Positions 53,340 to 63,170 are shown, counted from the stretch's first letter. The stretch: DNA of 64,000 nt from Sphingomicrobium sediminis (GCF_023805295.1 NZ_JAMSHT010000001.1:1922001-1986000), one strand, 5' to 3'. Notes: a model not told the origin generated them from the sequence alone. A program made the numbers and translations.

Positions 53340-54436
53340 CAGCCAGCCCCCTGCATCGTCAGGTCGACCGTCGCGCGCCCGTCGGCTGCGTCGATCGGGT
53401 TGGCGATCACATTCCAGCCGCGGCGCTGCAGCGCCACGAGCAGGCGATTGATCGAGTCCATATCGGGCGAACTGAGGCGTGCGGTCAGGATACCGGCCGG
53501 TTCGACGCCGATCAGCGTCGCACCGATCATCGGCTCCTGTTCGATTTCGGCCAGCAGGCTGGCGATCAGCTGCGCCGCTCCGGGCCCAAGCGCGCGGTCG
53601 GCGAGCGCGACTTCCAGCCGTGCCTGCGCCGCATCCGCAGTGACCGGCTGGCCGAGCGCTGCGGTTGCGATGGCGGCGCTGTCGCGATCGAGCCGGTCCG
53701 CCTCGGCCTCCCAGCGTAGGGCCTTGCCGACGGGGATGAGGACGGCGACGAGGATGATGGCGGCGGTGAGCCAGGCCAGTTGCTTGACGATCCGGCGGTC
53801 GGGTTTCCAGCGGCGACGCATGGCGAAGCGCCCGCTGCGCAAGTCGACCGGCGGGTTTGCAGCGCCGGCAACCAGCAGGTTCGCCAATTGGTGATGGTCG
53901 ATCGTGTCGACGAAGTCCTCGCCCACCAGGGCTTCAACCAAGGCAGGATCCTCGCCGATGGCCATGCCGTCGCGGGCAAGAATGGTGCGACCGGCAATGC
54001 GCGCTTCGTGCCAGTCACCGTCGAGCGGCATCAGGGATGCAAAGGGAACGATCATGTCGAGCGCAGCGCCATGCGCCTCGCCCCACGCGATCCAGCCATT
54101 CATGTCGCTAGCGTCGGTCACCGCTTTCCAGGCCGGGTCGGCCTCGCTCGGCGGTGCGCTGATGACGACATGCGGATCGGGGCCGAGGGCAGCAGCTTCG
54201 GCTTTCAGACGTGCGGCCGTGCGCAACTGGGCGCTGGCGACGTCGCAGCCTGGAATGAGGTCGAGGCGGACCGCTTCCGGACCGGCGAGCCCGATCGTGC
54301 GATCGACATTTTCGAGGCGTGCGATCCAGTCGGCATCGACGCCGTGGGCGATGACGCCTTCCTCGCTGACGTCCCACCATGCGGCGGTGCCGTCGCTACC
54401 CGGATCGTCGGGAAGGAAGAGGATGAGGCTGCGCAT
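53339..54436 (-). CDS. gspL: T2SS protein GspL
   Basis: This is a 365-residue platform protein. The cytoplasmic actin-like part (about 1-225) docks GspE to the membrane. One helix follows (LAWLTAAIILVAVLIPVGKAL, near 228-250), then a periplasmic ferredoxin-like domain. It lies two bases after gspK and overlaps gspM by one base. The position between gspK and gspM is canonical. Confidence 0.88.
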   Translation of the reverse strand: MRSLILFLPDDPGSDGTAAWWDVSEEGVIAHGVDADWIARLENVDRTIGLAGPEAVRLDLIPGCDVASAQLRTAARLKAEAAALGPDPHVVISAPPSEADPAWKAVTDASDMNGWIAWGEAHGAALDMIVPFASLMPLDGDWHEARIAGRTILARDGMAIGEDPALVEALVGEDFVDTIDHHQLANLLVAGAANPPVDLRSGRFAMRRRWKPDRRIVKQLAWLTAAIILVAVLIPVGKALRWEAEADRLDRDSAAIATAALGQPVTADAAQARLEVALADRALGPGAAQLIASLLAEIEQEPMIGATLIGVEPAGILTARLSSPDMDSINRLLVALQRRGWNVIANPIDAADGRATVDLTMQGAG

Positions 54437-54438
54437 GA

Positions 54439-55395
54439 CTAGAGCGCCTCCGCCCAGCGCCTCGCATGGAGCTGTGCGACCCCGTTTTCGACGGTGAAGA
54501 GCGACACTTGCTGCAACTCGCTATCCCCTTCCCCCACGCGGGTGATCAATCGGAACGTCCCGGTCTCGACCGTCACCTGCTGGGACCGCTGGCGCGGCAG
54601 GTCAACCCCGGAGAGCGGGCCCGTATTCCAGAAGTCGACCACCGAGCCGAAGCCGGCGCGCGGTCGCGAGGCGATCTGGGCGCGCGCTGCGCTGAGGCTG
54701 ATCTGCTCGGGCGCGAGCATCGCCAGCAAGGCAGCCTGTTCGGGCCGCAGCGTTTCGACGTTCACGCTATTCGCCTCGTGCGAGGGAAGGGCGCAGAGCC
54801 ACGGGCGGACGATTTCCCAGGTCGCGACGTCCATGCCCTCGATACCGGCCAGCTCATCGGGGCTGGCGACGGCGCGATTGGGCACCAGGCTGCCATCCGC
54901 CATGCGCTCGCTGCCGAGCGGGCGGGGATTGTCATTGCTGTCGAGCGCGTCGCCCGCTGCATCGGCGAGTTGCTGGGCGCGGCTCTCGGGAAGGCCGATC
55001 AGCTGAAGGAAATCGCGAAACTGGAAGACGCGGCGCGCGGTCGCCCTCAAGGTCCCGTCGCGGCGCTGGCGCACCAGGCTGTTCACGTTGAAGCAATTGC
55101 TGCCGTCCTCGATGCGCGCGGTCACGGTCTGGCCGTCCGGTAGTTCGATACTGCGTTCGACCCCGAGGACTTGCGCCTGCTGCGCGCCGGTTAGCGAGGC
55201 GGCATCGACCAGCCGCGCCTGTGCAAGCTGCTCGGCCATGACGAGCCATTGGCGGCCCTGCATGGCGACGCCGGCATTGCCCGCCAGCCGTGTCGAGAGG
55301 CTCAGCCGGTCGAGCGCGGTTGCGGCGATGGCGGCCATCACGGCGACGATCAGCAAGACGGAAAGTAGCGCGGTGCCGCGTTCGCTGGTCTTCAT
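54439..55395 (-). CDS. gspK: T2SS minor pseudopilin GspK
   Basis: This is a 318-residue minor pseudopilin that caps the pseudopilus with GspI and GspJ. The prepilin cleavage site is SERG-TALLSVLLIVAVMAAIA. The mature position 5 is Ser, not Glu, a known feature of GspK. The large globular domain includes DGSNCFNVNSL. The start overlaps the gspJ stop as ATGA. Confidence 0.9.
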   Translation of the reverse strand: MKTSERGTALLSVLLIVAVMAAIAATALDRLSLSTRLAGNAGVAMQGRQWLVMAEQLAQARLVDAASLTGAQQAQVLGVERSIELPDGQTVTARIEDGSNCFNVNSLVRQRRDGTLRATARRVFQFRDFLQLIGLPESRAQQLADAAGDALDSNDNPRPLGSERMADGSLVPNRAVASPDELAGIEGMDVATWEIVRPWLCALPSHEANSVNVETLRPEQAALLAMLAPEQISLSAARAQIASRPRAGFGSVVDFWNTGPLSGVDLPRQRSQQVTVETGTFRLITRVGEGDSELQQVSLFTVENGVAQLHARRWAEAL

Positions 55396-56012
55396 TCGGC
55401 CGCCTCCACTTCGCTATCCGTGTCGCGGTCGAAGCCGACGAGCGGGGGCAGGGCGACGATGAACTCGGTCTGCGGCTGGCGCGTGCTTGCGAGGGTCAGG
55501 CGGACAGCGCGTGGCAGCGCTTCGCCGCTTCCGTCGGGCCAGGTTGCCGACCAGCCGCCGGACAGGTTGCGATAGGCGAGCGAGAAGCCCGATACGTCTT
55601 CCATCAACACGGCCTCGGGCAGGCGGTCGGCAGGCCCGTCGACCGCATCGAAGGTCAGGCGAACGAGGCGCCCATTCTCGACCGTCCAGCCGATGCGCCT
55701 GAGGTCGCTCGTGGGGGCGGCATCAAGTGCGACGACACCGGCGCGGACGAAATCCATGCCGTTCGGATCGCCGGTAAATGCAGGGCGATCGCCGCCATTG
55801 GCATCGCGGCGCGGACGCAGCGCGACTTGCGACAGATCGGCGTCGAGCAGGAGGGCGATGCGCTCCACTTCCGCCTGTTCGGCGAGCGAACGATCGACCA
55901 CGGCCTGCGTATCGGCGCTGGCGCGCAGCAGCCCAACCCCGGCGCTGGCGAGCAGCGCAAAGATGGAGAGCCCGACGAGCATCTCGATGAGGGTGAAGCC
56001 GTTTTTCCTCAC
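55392..56012 (-). CDS. gspJ: T2SS minor pseudopilin GspJ
   Basis: This is a 206-residue minor pseudopilin. The leader is RKNG-FTLIEMLVGLSIFALLASAGVGLL, with Glu at mature position 5. The domain contains FSLAYRNLSGGWSATWPDGSGEALPRAVRLTLAS, matching GspJ. The start is GTG at 56012 overlapping the gspI stop (GTGA). It forms the pseudopilus tip with GspI and GspK. Confidence 0.9.
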   Translation of the reverse strand: MRKNGFTLIEMLVGLSIFALLASAGVGLLRASADTQAVVDRSLAEQAEVERIALLLDADLSQVALRPRRDANGGDRPAFTGDPNGMDFVRAGVVALDAAPTSDLRRIGWTVENGRLVRLTFDAVDGPADRLPEAVLMEDVSGFSLAYRNLSGGWSATWPDGSGEALPRAVRLTLASTRQPQTEFIVALPPLVGFDRDTDSEVEAAE

Positions 56013-56374
56013 GCGTCGATCCTCTTGACCGTGACGAGACGCTGCGAGGGGCCGCCGGCCAGCGGACGCACGGTGATGGTGACGGTGACGAAACGCGGGT
56101 CGGCCGTATTGGCGACATTGGTGAGGACGGCGAATTGCTGGCCGCCATTGACGAGCGTGCGGCTCGTATCTTCCGGGCGTCCCGGCTCGGACGCGACGAG
56201 CGCCGCTTCGTTGCGCGCGACCAATCGCGCCATGCCATTCTCGGTGAGATTGGCGGCGGTGCCGACCGCATAGGCATCGATGCGCAGCAAGGCGAGCGCG
56301 GCAATCGAGAAGACGCTCAAGGCCACGAGCATCTCGATGAGCGTGAAGCCCTTCTGGTCGGCGGGCACGCGCAT
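56009..56374 (-). CDS. gspI: T2SS minor pseudopilin GspI
   Basis: This is a 121-residue minor pseudopilin with leader QKG-FTLIEMLVALSVFSIAALALL. NLTENGMARLVARNEAALV and FVTVTITVRPLAG are typical of GspI, which nucleates the tip complex. The start is the ATG at 56374 overlapping the gspH stop as ATGA; the longer open frame upstream is out-of-frame reading of gspH. Confidence 0.9.
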   Translation of the reverse strand: MRVPADQKGFTLIEMLVALSVFSIAALALLRIDAYAVGTAANLTENGMARLVARNEAALVASEPGRPEDTSRTLVNGGQQFAVLTNVANTADPRFVTVTITVRPLAGGPSQRLVTVKRIDA

Positions 56375-56838
56375 CAATTGGCCTCCACCCGCCCGTTGGC
56401 GGCGACGGAGACGGTGGCGATGCGGCCCTCGGGACCGGTCAGCTGAACGATGCTCGGGGCGCTCGGCATGCCAAGATTGTCGAAGCGGATGCCGACGCGC
56501 CCGGCTTCCCCTGTGCTGGCAGTGACCCCGCCGCGAAAGGCCTGGCGACCATCGAAGCGGCGCGCCTCGAGCACTTCCCATTCGCGATTGCGATATTGTT
56601 CGAACCCGAAACCGGAGGTCGTCACCCAAATGCCGGTCGGCCGGCCGCGCAGGACGGCCTCGTCGCGCACCGCGGCAATGCGGCCGGCGAGCATGACGGC
56701 TTCGTCGCGCGCCACATCGCTCGGGCGCAGCGTCAACACGACTGCGCTCGCGGCAAGCCCGATGAGGACGAGCACCACCATCAGCTCCACCAGGGTGAAG
56801 CCGTTGCGGGTCGGTTTAGGGGGCGTAGATGTCCGCAT
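56374..56838 (-). CDS. gspH: T2SS minor pseudopilin GspH
   Basis: This is a 154-residue minor pseudopilin with leader TRNG-FTLVELMVVLVLIGLAASAVVLTL and a GspH-like globular part (AGRIAAVRDEAVLRGRPTGIWVTTSGFGFEQY). The chosen start at 56838 lies inside the 3' end of gspG, giving a 23-base overlap, the largest in the operon. An open frame extends further upstream, but those codons shadow gspG. Confidence 0.87.
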   Translation of the reverse strand: MRTSTPPKPTRNGFTLVELMVVLVLIGLAASAVVLTLRPSDVARDEAVMLAGRIAAVRDEAVLRGRPTGIWVTTSGFGFEQYRNREWEVLEARRFDGRQAFRGGVTASTGEAGRVGIRFDNLGMPSAPSIVQLTGPEGRIATVSVAANGRVEAN

Positions 56839-57250
56839 TCTCGTTTTCGCCGCCCGGCTGGCCATCGGCGCCGAGGCTGTAAATGTCGAAGGGACGACCA
56901 TCGCGGCCCGGCACCTGGATCTGGAACGGGCGACCCCACGGATCTTCCGGAATGTCGCGGACATAGCCGCCCGGGCGGTAGCGGTCGGGCTGGGCCAGGT
57001 CGGCGGGCGGGGTTTTCAGCGCCTCGATGCTGGTCGGATAGGTGAAATTGTCGATGCGATACTGCTCCATCGCATTTTCAAGCTGGCTGATATTGGCCTG
57101 CGCGGCAGTGCGCTGGGCTTGGTCCTGCGCGGGCAGGACGTTGAGCATGACGACGGTGCCGAGCAGGCCGATGATGACGATGACGACCATCAGTTCGACG
57201 AGGGTGAAGCCGTTTTTCTTGCGGCGTTTGGGCTGGGTCTTGGACGTCAT
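56816..57250 (-). CDS. gspG: T2SS major pseudopilin GspG
   Basis: This is a 144-residue major pseudopilin that builds the piston-like fibre. The leader is RRKKNG-FTLVELMVVIVIIGLLGTVVMLNVL. The C-terminal domain has YRIDNFTYPTSIEALKTPPADL, PEDPWGRPFQ and SLGADGQPGGENENADI, the calcium-binding loop signature of GspG. It follows gspF by four bases. Confidence 0.95.
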   Translation of the reverse strand: MTSKTQPKRRKKNGFTLVELMVVIVIIGLLGTVVMLNVLPAQDQAQRTAAQANISQLENAMEQYRIDNFTYPTSIEALKTPPADLAQPDRYRPGGYVRDIPEDPWGRPFQIQVPGRDGRPFDIYSLGADGQPGGENENADIYAP

Positions 57251-57254
57251 GAAA

Positions 57255-58475
57255 CTAGCTTCCGATCAGGGTCTGGAGTTGCAGGATGGGCATGAGGATC
57301 GCGAGCACGATGGCGGCGACGACGGCGCCCATGATGATGATGATCAGCGGCTCGAGCAAGGCGAGCGCAGAACTGGTGAAGGTATCGAATTCGCGTTCGA
57401 GATAGTCGGCGGCCTGGCCGAGCATGGGGCCCAGTTGGCCGGCGCTCTCGCCGCTGGCGGTGAGGTGGACCAGCAAAGGCGGGAACATGCCGGTACGGCG
57501 AAGCGCGCCCGACAGGCTGCCGCCACCGCGAATTTCTTCCTCCATCTGCCGCGTTGCTTGGGCGAGGCGACGATTGGAGATGGTGCGGGCAGTCAGGCGC
57601 AGACCCTCGACCAGCGGCAGGCGCGCCTCGACCATCGTGGCGAGCGTCCGCGCCATGCGGGCGGCATTGAGGTCGCGCAGCAGGCGACCGAAAAAGGGCA
57701 GTTTCAACAGGGCGGTGTCGAAGCGCAGGCGAAAGGCCTCGTTGCGCATCGCGGTTGCAGTGCCGATCACGGACAGCGCAATTGCGCCGAGCAGCACCCA
57801 CCAATAGCCTGCGAGGAAGTCGCTGATAGCGATGACGATGCGGGTGAGGAGCGGCAGTTGCTGGCCGACATCCTCGAACTGTTCGACTACCTTGGGCACG
57901 ACCGCGATCATGAGCGCGGCGACGACGCCGATGGCGACGAGGGTGAGAACGGCAGGATAAGCGAGCGCGCTGACCAGCTTGGAACGCATTTCGGCCTGGC
58001 GCTCCTGCAGCGCGGCGAGACGGTTCAATTGTTCGGGCAGCGTGCCCGAACTTTCGCCCGCCGCGATCATGGCGCGGTAGAGCGGGTCGAAACTCTTGGG
58101 TTCGGATGAGAGTGCATCGGCGAGGCGCCGCCCTTCGACGACGCGATCGGCGACGCGGGTGACGATGCCGCGCATGGCGGGCTTGTCGGTCTGCCGCGCG
58201 ATGGTGCGCAGTGCCTCCTCGATCGGCGAGACCTTGATGAGGGTCGCCAGCTGGCGGGTGAACAGCACGCGTTGCTTGGCGTTGAACTTGGCCTCGCGCG
58301 ACAGGCTGAGGCCACCGCCCGACACGGCTTTTTCCTCGGCCACCGCGACGCGCACGGGGACAAGGCGGCGCTGCTCCAATGCAGCGCGCGCTTCGCCGTC
58401 ATTGGCGGCGCGGATCATGCCGCGCTTCTCGCGCCCGCGCGCATCGACGGCGAGATAGGCGTAGAGCCCGGCCAT
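57255..58475 (-). CDS. gspF: T2SS inner-membrane protein GspF
   Basis: This is a 406-residue polytopic platform protein with two homologous cytoplasmic domains and three helices (near 172-195, 220-240 and 375-398). It begins MAGLYAYLAVDARGREKRGMI. RQLATLIKVSPIEEALRTIA and MEEEIRGGGSLSGALRRTGMFPP mark the two repeats. It overlaps gspE by one base (TGATG). Confidence 0.95.
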   Translation of the reverse strand: MAGLYAYLAVDARGREKRGMIRAANDGEARAALEQRRLVPVRVAVAEEKAVSGGGLSLSREAKFNAKQRVLFTRQLATLIKVSPIEEALRTIARQTDKPAMRGIVTRVADRVVEGRRLADALSSEPKSFDPLYRAMIAAGESSGTLPEQLNRLAALQERQAEMRSKLVSALAYPAVLTLVAIGVVAALMIAVVPKVVEQFEDVGQQLPLLTRIVIAISDFLAGYWWVLLGAIALSVIGTATAMRNEAFRLRFDTALLKLPFFGRLLRDLNAARMARTLATMVEARLPLVEGLRLTARTISNRRLAQATRQMEEEIRGGGSLSGALRRTGMFPPLLVHLTASGESAGQLGPMLGQAADYLEREFDTFTSSALALLEPLIIIIMGAVVAAIVLAILMPILQLQTLIGS

Positions 58476-60082
58476 CAGCCTTGTTCTGCCTCGCCTTCAT
58501 CCTCGTGACGCGAGATGCGGATGGCTTCCTCGGGCGTGGTTTCGCCCGAGCGCACCAGCTTGCGTGCTGCCGAGCCGAGATTGGGCGAATTGAGGAAGGC
58601 ATGACGCGCAATCACCGCTTCGTCGCCGCCATCGGCGATGAGGCGGCGGATGGTGCTGTCGACCTTGACCGCCTCGAACACGCCGATGCGGCCCTTGAAG
58701 CCGGTATTGGAGCATTCCGCGCAGCCCTGCGCGCGATAGACGGTCTCGCCCTCGTCGAAGCCAAGCAACGCAGCGACGCTGCGGTCCGCCGGGACGGCTT
58801 CGCGGCAATTCATGCATAGGCGGCGCACGAGGCGTTGGGCGACCACGGCGCGGAGCGTCGAGGCGATGAGGAAGGGCTCGATCCGCATGTCGCGCAAGCG
58901 CGTGATCGCGCCGACCGCGTCGTTGGTATGGACGGTCGAGAGGACGAGGTGGCCGGTCAGCGAGGCCTGCACCGCAATATCGGCGGTTTCCTTGTCGCGG
59001 ATTTCGCCGACCATGACGATGTCGGGATCCTGGCGGAGAATGGCGCGAAGGCCCGCGGCAAAGCTCATGCCGACCTTCGAATCCACCTGCGTCTGGCCGA
59101 TGCCATCGATCGAATATTCGACCGGATCCTCGACGGTGAGGATGTTGCGTTGGCCATCGTTCAAATGCTGGAGCGCGGCGTAAAGCGTCGTCGTCTTGCC
59201 CGAGCCGGTGGGGCCGGTAACGAGGATGATGCCGTTGGGCTCGCCCAGCGCTTCGCGGAGGATCTCGTCGGCAGTGCCGTGGATACCGAGCAGGTCGATC
59301 GACAGGCCGGCATTCTCCTTGTCGAGAATACGCATGACGACACGTTCGCCGGCGCGGCTGGGCAGGGTCGAGACGCGTACATCGAGCTGGCGACCGCCAA
59401 GCTTCAGCGCGATACGGCCATCCTGCGGCACGCGGCGCTCGGCAATGTCGAGGCGCGCCATGACCTTGATGCGGCTCACCACCACGGGGGCGGCGTGCGC
59501 GGGCATGCGCAAATGCTCCTTGAGCACGCCGTCGCGGCGCAGGCGGACCACGAGGCCGCTTTCATAGGGCTCGATATGGATGTCGGAGACACCGAGACGG
59601 ACGGCTTCGGCGATGATGCCGTTGATAAGGCGGATGGCGGGTGCGTCATCGCTCGAATCGAGCAGGTCTTCGGCGCTCGGGATGCCGCTGGCCAGTTCGT
59701 CCAGCTCGTCACCGCCGCCGCTCATTTCGGCGAGCCCTTCGGCAGCGCCACCGGCATAGCGGCCGTGGAGCAGGCGGTTGAATTCGCCTTCGTCGACAAA
59801 GTCGATGGCGAAGGGTTGGGCAAGATAGCGGCGAACCTCGATGAGGATCGACGGATCGGCGCCTTCCTTCACGGCCAGAGTGAGGCCGTTCTCACTGTCG
59901 GGGCGGATCACCACGCTATGTTCGCGCGCGAAGGCATAAGGAATGTCGATCACTGCCGACATCGGCACTTCGGCGCGCGGTTCGTCGAGCGCCATCGTGC
60001 CGGGCGTGGGCTTCTGCTCCTCGATGACGAAATCGCCCGGCTCGTCGATCGGGTCGCGGTTGCGGCGTCGGATGATCATCAT
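58475..60082 (-). CDS. gspE: T2SS ATPase GspE
   Basis: This is a 535-residue hexameric secretion ATPase that energises pseudopilus assembly. The Walker A motif is GPTGSGKTTTLYAAL (near residue 293), the Asp box is LTVEDPVEYSIDGIGQTQV, and VGEIRDKETADIAVQASLTGHLVLSTVHTNDAVGAI follows. The zinc-binding tetracysteine is in LCMNCREAV and GCAECSNTGF. Its start overlaps the gspD stop as ATGA. Confidence 0.96.
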   Translation of the reverse strand: MMIIRRRNRDPIDEPGDFVIEEQKPTPGTMALDEPRAEVPMSAVIDIPYAFAREHSVVIRPDSENGLTLAVKEGADPSILIEVRRYLAQPFAIDFVDEGEFNRLLHGRYAGGAAEGLAEMSGGGDELDELASGIPSAEDLLDSSDDAPAIRLINGIIAEAVRLGVSDIHIEPYESGLVVRLRRDGVLKEHLRMPAHAAPVVVSRIKVMARLDIAERRVPQDGRIALKLGGRQLDVRVSTLPSRAGERVVMRILDKENAGLSIDLLGIHGTADEILREALGEPNGIILVTGPTGSGKTTTLYAALQHLNDGQRNILTVEDPVEYSIDGIGQTQVDSKVGMSFAAGLRAILRQDPDIVMVGEIRDKETADIAVQASLTGHLVLSTVHTNDAVGAITRLRDMRIEPFLIASTLRAVVAQRLVRRLCMNCREAVPADRSVAALLGFDEGETVYRAQGCAECSNTGFKGRIGVFEAVKVDSTIRRLIADGGDEAVIARHAFLNSPNLGSAARKLVRSGETTPEEAIRISRHEDEGEAEQG

Positions 60083-62283
60083 TGGATGGTCTCCTCGTCT
60101 GCAGGATCGGTCAGGATATTTTCGCCCATCGGCTCGGCCGGCGGGACGTCAACGTCCTGCACGGTCGAGGGCCGCACGACGACATCGCCCGGAGCGAGCG
60201 GCGCGGCGACCGGCGGAACGGCGCCGAGATAATCGCGGACCAGCGTATCGAGCGCGGGCTCGACATCGGGATCGTTATAATATTGAGCGTTGCGCATGTA
60301 GCCGTAGCGGCGCGCGGTCATGGCTCGGGCATCGTCGCTGTCGCGGATGATGGTCGGGCGGATGAAGACCATGAGATTGGTCTTCGACTTCGACCGCGAG
60401 CGCGATTTGAACAATTCGCCGATGAGCGGGATGTCGCCCAGCAGCGGGATCTTCTCGATCGTGTTGCGCTCGGCTTCGTCAAGCAGGCCGCCGATCGCGA
60501 GGATCTCGCCATCGTCGACCGTGACGACCGTCTTGAACTCGCGCTTGTTGATGACGAGGTCCGAGGATCCGCTGGCAACCGGGCCGGCGACGCTCGAAAC
60601 TTCCTGGCGGATGAAGAGCTTGACCGAGCCCGACGAATTGACCTGCGGTTTGACGTCGAGCTGGATGCCGACATTCTGGCGCTCGACGGTGCGGAAGGCA
60701 TTGTCGAAATTGGTCGAGAGCGCTTCCCCGGTGGTGATCGGCACTTCCTGGCCGACGAGCAGGCTCGACTCCTGATTGTCGAGCACGACGGTCGAGGGCG
60801 TCGAGAGAATGTTGCTCTCGGTATCGGATTCGACCGCATTGATGATCGCGCCGAACAAGGCATTGCCCGCAAGATTGACGACCCCGCCGGCAAGACCGCC
60901 CGTGGAGCTCAGCGCGGACTGGACCGCGGCCTCGGTCACGCCGTCGCCGAGCGGGCTGTCGATCGTGGTGGTGACGACGCCTTCGTCGGAGACGCTCGTC
61001 TCGCGGCCAAGTTCGTAATTGGCGATGGCGCCGCCGATGGCGAGGATGTTGGGCTGCGCGTTGGAATAGTTGGCGGCGAGGAACGGGCTGTCCTCGCCTG
61101 CAAGCAGGAACTGGACGCCCAGCTGGCGCGCGGCATTGTCGCCGATTTCGACGATGATCGCCTCGACCAGTACCTGTTCGCGGCGCGTGTCGAGCTGGCG
61201 GATGACCTCGCCGACCTGGCGCTGCACTTCGGGATTGGCGGCGATGATGATCGCGTTGGTGCCGGTGTAGCGGGTGACGACGGCCGGCCCGTATTGGACA
61301 ATGCCGTTATTGCTGGTGCTGGTCGTTACGGTCGATGCGGTTTGCGGTGCGGGCTGGCTGCGCGGACCGGCGCCCGTACTCTCGCCATCCTGCGAGGTGA
61401 GGAAGGCGGGCGCTTCGGAAGTGGTCGTGATCGGCTGGCCGAGCAATTGCTGGAGCACCGGCAGCATCGCCTCGGCATCGGCATGTTCGAGCCAGTAGAC
61501 GCGGATCTGCGAGCCGCCCGCGGCGCGCATGTCGAGCTCGCGGGCAAGGTCCGCGTAGCGCTCGACGGCTTCGGAGGGCCCACGCAGCGCCAGTGCATTG
61601 GCGCTGTCGATGGCGCTCACACCGACCGGTGCGGCGAGGTCGCCGCCCTGCTCGTTAAGGGCGGCCAGAGCCTCGGCAATCTCGCGCGCGCCGGCATTCT
61701 GGAGATAGACGACATCGCTCGAGCTGGTGTCGGTATCTAGACGCTGCAGCAGCGCGCGGATGCGGCGCACATTGTCGGCATAATCTGCAATGACGAGGCT
61801 GTTGGCGTTGCGATTGGCGGTGATCGACCCTTCGCTCGAGACGAGCGGGCGCAGCGTTTCGATCGCTGCTGCCGCCTCGACCGTGCGCAGGCGGAAAATC
61901 TCCGTCACGAACTGGTTCTGTGCGCTTCCGGCAAGGCCGGTGCGGCTCGGCTGCGTCGCGGCGCCTTGGGCGGGCTGGATGCGATAGCCGCCGGGAATGG
62001 GAATGGCGACGAGGCCGTTGGCGCGCAACGTGGCCAGGAACACCTCGAAATATTCCGAGCGCGACAGCGAGCGGTTGGTCACCACGCTGATATTCTGGTT
62101 CACCCGACTGTCGACCACGAAGGTGAGGCCCGTCACGCGCGCGGCATCGTCGACGAAGGCGCGCACGTCGGCATCGCGCATGTTGAGCATATATTGCGCG
62201 TAGGCCGGCACCGGGGCCGCCGCGATCATCAAAGCGGCTGTGGCGAGGGCGATTTTCTTGGTCAGCATAAGGTGCGTCTTCAT
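60079..62283 (-). CDS. gspD: T2SS secretin GspD
   Basis: This is a 734-residue outer-membrane secretin with a signal peptide (KKIALATAALMIAAAPVPAYA). The periplasmic N0-N3 domains begin YMLNMRDADVRAFVDDAARVTGLTFVVDSRV. The C-terminal secretin channel has VPITTGEALSTNF and GEILAIGGLLDE, then FKSRSRSKSKTNLMVFIRPTII. A Gly/Ser/Thr-rich linker (about 300-340) sits between N2 and N3. It follows gspC by eight bases and couples to gspE. Confidence 0.96.
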   Translation of the reverse strand: MKTHLMLTKKIALATAALMIAAAPVPAYAQYMLNMRDADVRAFVDDAARVTGLTFVVDSRVNQNISVVTNRSLSRSEYFEVFLATLRANGLVAIPIPGGYRIQPAQGAATQPSRTGLAGSAQNQFVTEIFRLRTVEAAAAIETLRPLVSSEGSITANRNANSLVIADYADNVRRIRALLQRLDTDTSSSDVVYLQNAGAREIAEALAALNEQGGDLAAPVGVSAIDSANALALRGPSEAVERYADLARELDMRAAGGSQIRVYWLEHADAEAMLPVLQQLLGQPITTTSEAPAFLTSQDGESTGAGPRSQPAPQTASTVTTSTSNNGIVQYGPAVVTRYTGTNAIIIAANPEVQRQVGEVIRQLDTRREQVLVEAIIVEIGDNAARQLGVQFLLAGEDSPFLAANYSNAQPNILAIGGAIANYELGRETSVSDEGVVTTTIDSPLGDGVTEAAVQSALSSTGGLAGGVVNLAGNALFGAIINAVESDTESNILSTPSTVVLDNQESSLLVGQEVPITTGEALSTNFDNAFRTVERQNVGIQLDVKPQVNSSGSVKLFIRQEVSSVAGPVASGSSDLVINKREFKTVVTVDDGEILAIGGLLDEAERNTIEKIPLLGDIPLIGELFKSRSRSKSKTNLMVFIRPTIIRDSDDARAMTARRYGYMRNAQYYNDPDVEPALDTLVRDYLGAVPPVAAPLAPGDVVVRPSTVQDVDVPPAEPMGENILTDPADEETIQ

Positions 62284-62291
62284 CTCGAGGT

Positions 62292-63092
62292 CTAGAGGTT
62301 GACCGAAACGGTCACGACGCCGTCGCCGCGCTCGACATCGAGCGCGAGGCGGGCGGCAGGTTTGAGGCTGGCTTTGAGTTCATCGATGTCCGACTGGCTG
62401 TTGATCGGCGCGCCATTGACGCCGACGATCACGTCGCCCTGCTGGAAACGAAAGAAGCTGAGCATTTGCGGCTCGACATCGAGCGGCAGGCGCGCGCCGG
62501 TAATGCGATTGCCGGTGGTGCGCGGCAGCAGGCGAAGGTTGGGAATGGCCGCAGCGACGGCGGCTTCGGTGCCGGCGGGCGGGCCGCCGACAACGCTCAC
62601 CGTCTCGGCCGGGATGCTGTTGTCGATATAGAGCCGCTCTCGCACCCCGCCGCGGTCGAGCACGACATGGTCGAAGGCGACGGCGGCGAGCGTGACGCCG
62701 GGGGCGACTTCCTCGCCGACCGCGTAGCTGACCTGTTCGCCGTCCGATCCGGCGATGATGGCGCTGCCAGTACCGGCGCCGCGATTCTCGCGAATGCCGA
62801 ACAGTTCGAGTTCGAGATCGGTCACGCCTTCGCCGGCCTGCGCGCTGGCGGCGCTTTGCGGGAAGGGGTCGACGCGCAAGAGCAAGGCGGATTGTTCGGC
62901 CTCGGACAGCAGGCGCGGCGTCGGCGCGCGCCAGTCGCCGACCGGGCCAACGGGGGTGACGATGACCCAGAACAAACGGGCGAGCAGGGCTGCGAGAATG
63001 GCGATGAGTACGAGCCGGACAAGCCGCGGCACGCCCGCAAGAAGGGCGCCTTGGCGACGCTTGGCGCGCCAATTCAGAATCGGGTTCGGCAT
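62292..63092 (-). CDS. gspC: T2SS protein GspC
   Basis: This is a 266-residue inner-membrane protein linking the platform to the secretin. One helix (PRLVRLVLIAILAALLARLFWVIV, about 22-44) precedes a homology-region domain (DLELELFGIRENRGAGTGSAIIAG) and a C-terminal PDZ-like domain (FRFQQGDVIVGVNGAPINSQSDIDELKASL). The ATG at 63092 with GGGGAG upstream is preferred over an in-frame codon 54 bases earlier. It is the first gene of the operon. Confidence 0.93.
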   Translation of the reverse strand: MPNPILNWRAKRRQGALLAGVPRLVRLVLIAILAALLARLFWVIVTPVGPVGDWRAPTPRLLSEAEQSALLLRVDPFPQSAASAQAGEGVTDLELELFGIRENRGAGTGSAIIAGSDGEQVSYAVGEEVAPGVTLAAVAFDHVVLDRGGVRERLYIDNSIPAETVSVVGGPPAGTEAAVAAAIPNLRLLPRTTGNRITGARLPLDVEPQMLSFFRFQQGDVIVGVNGAPINSQSDIDELKASLKPAARLALDVERGDGVVTVSVNL

Positions 63093-63131
63093 TCGTGAAC
63101 TCCCCGGGCTCCGTTTAGGTCTGAGGTAAAG

Positions 63132-63144
63132 GAAAGACTCTTTC
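63132..63144. promoter_or_regulatory. Palindrome upstream of gspC
   Basis: GAAAGACTCTTTC is a perfect 6-base inverted repeat around one base, about 40 bases before the gspC ATG. The sequence just upstream on the minus strand is AT-rich (TGTAAAAAAC, TTGAAA) and may contain the promoter of the T2SS operon. Confidence 0.4.
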
Positions 63145-63170
63145 AAGACTTGTTTTTTACAGATTTTAGA

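Noticed and set aside
60082..61740. Long open frame antisense to gspD (also 58835-60232 to gspE and 3422-4822 to the kinase)
   Set aside because: High-GC shadow frames; their compositions are anomalous and no family was recognised, while the sense genes are unambiguous.
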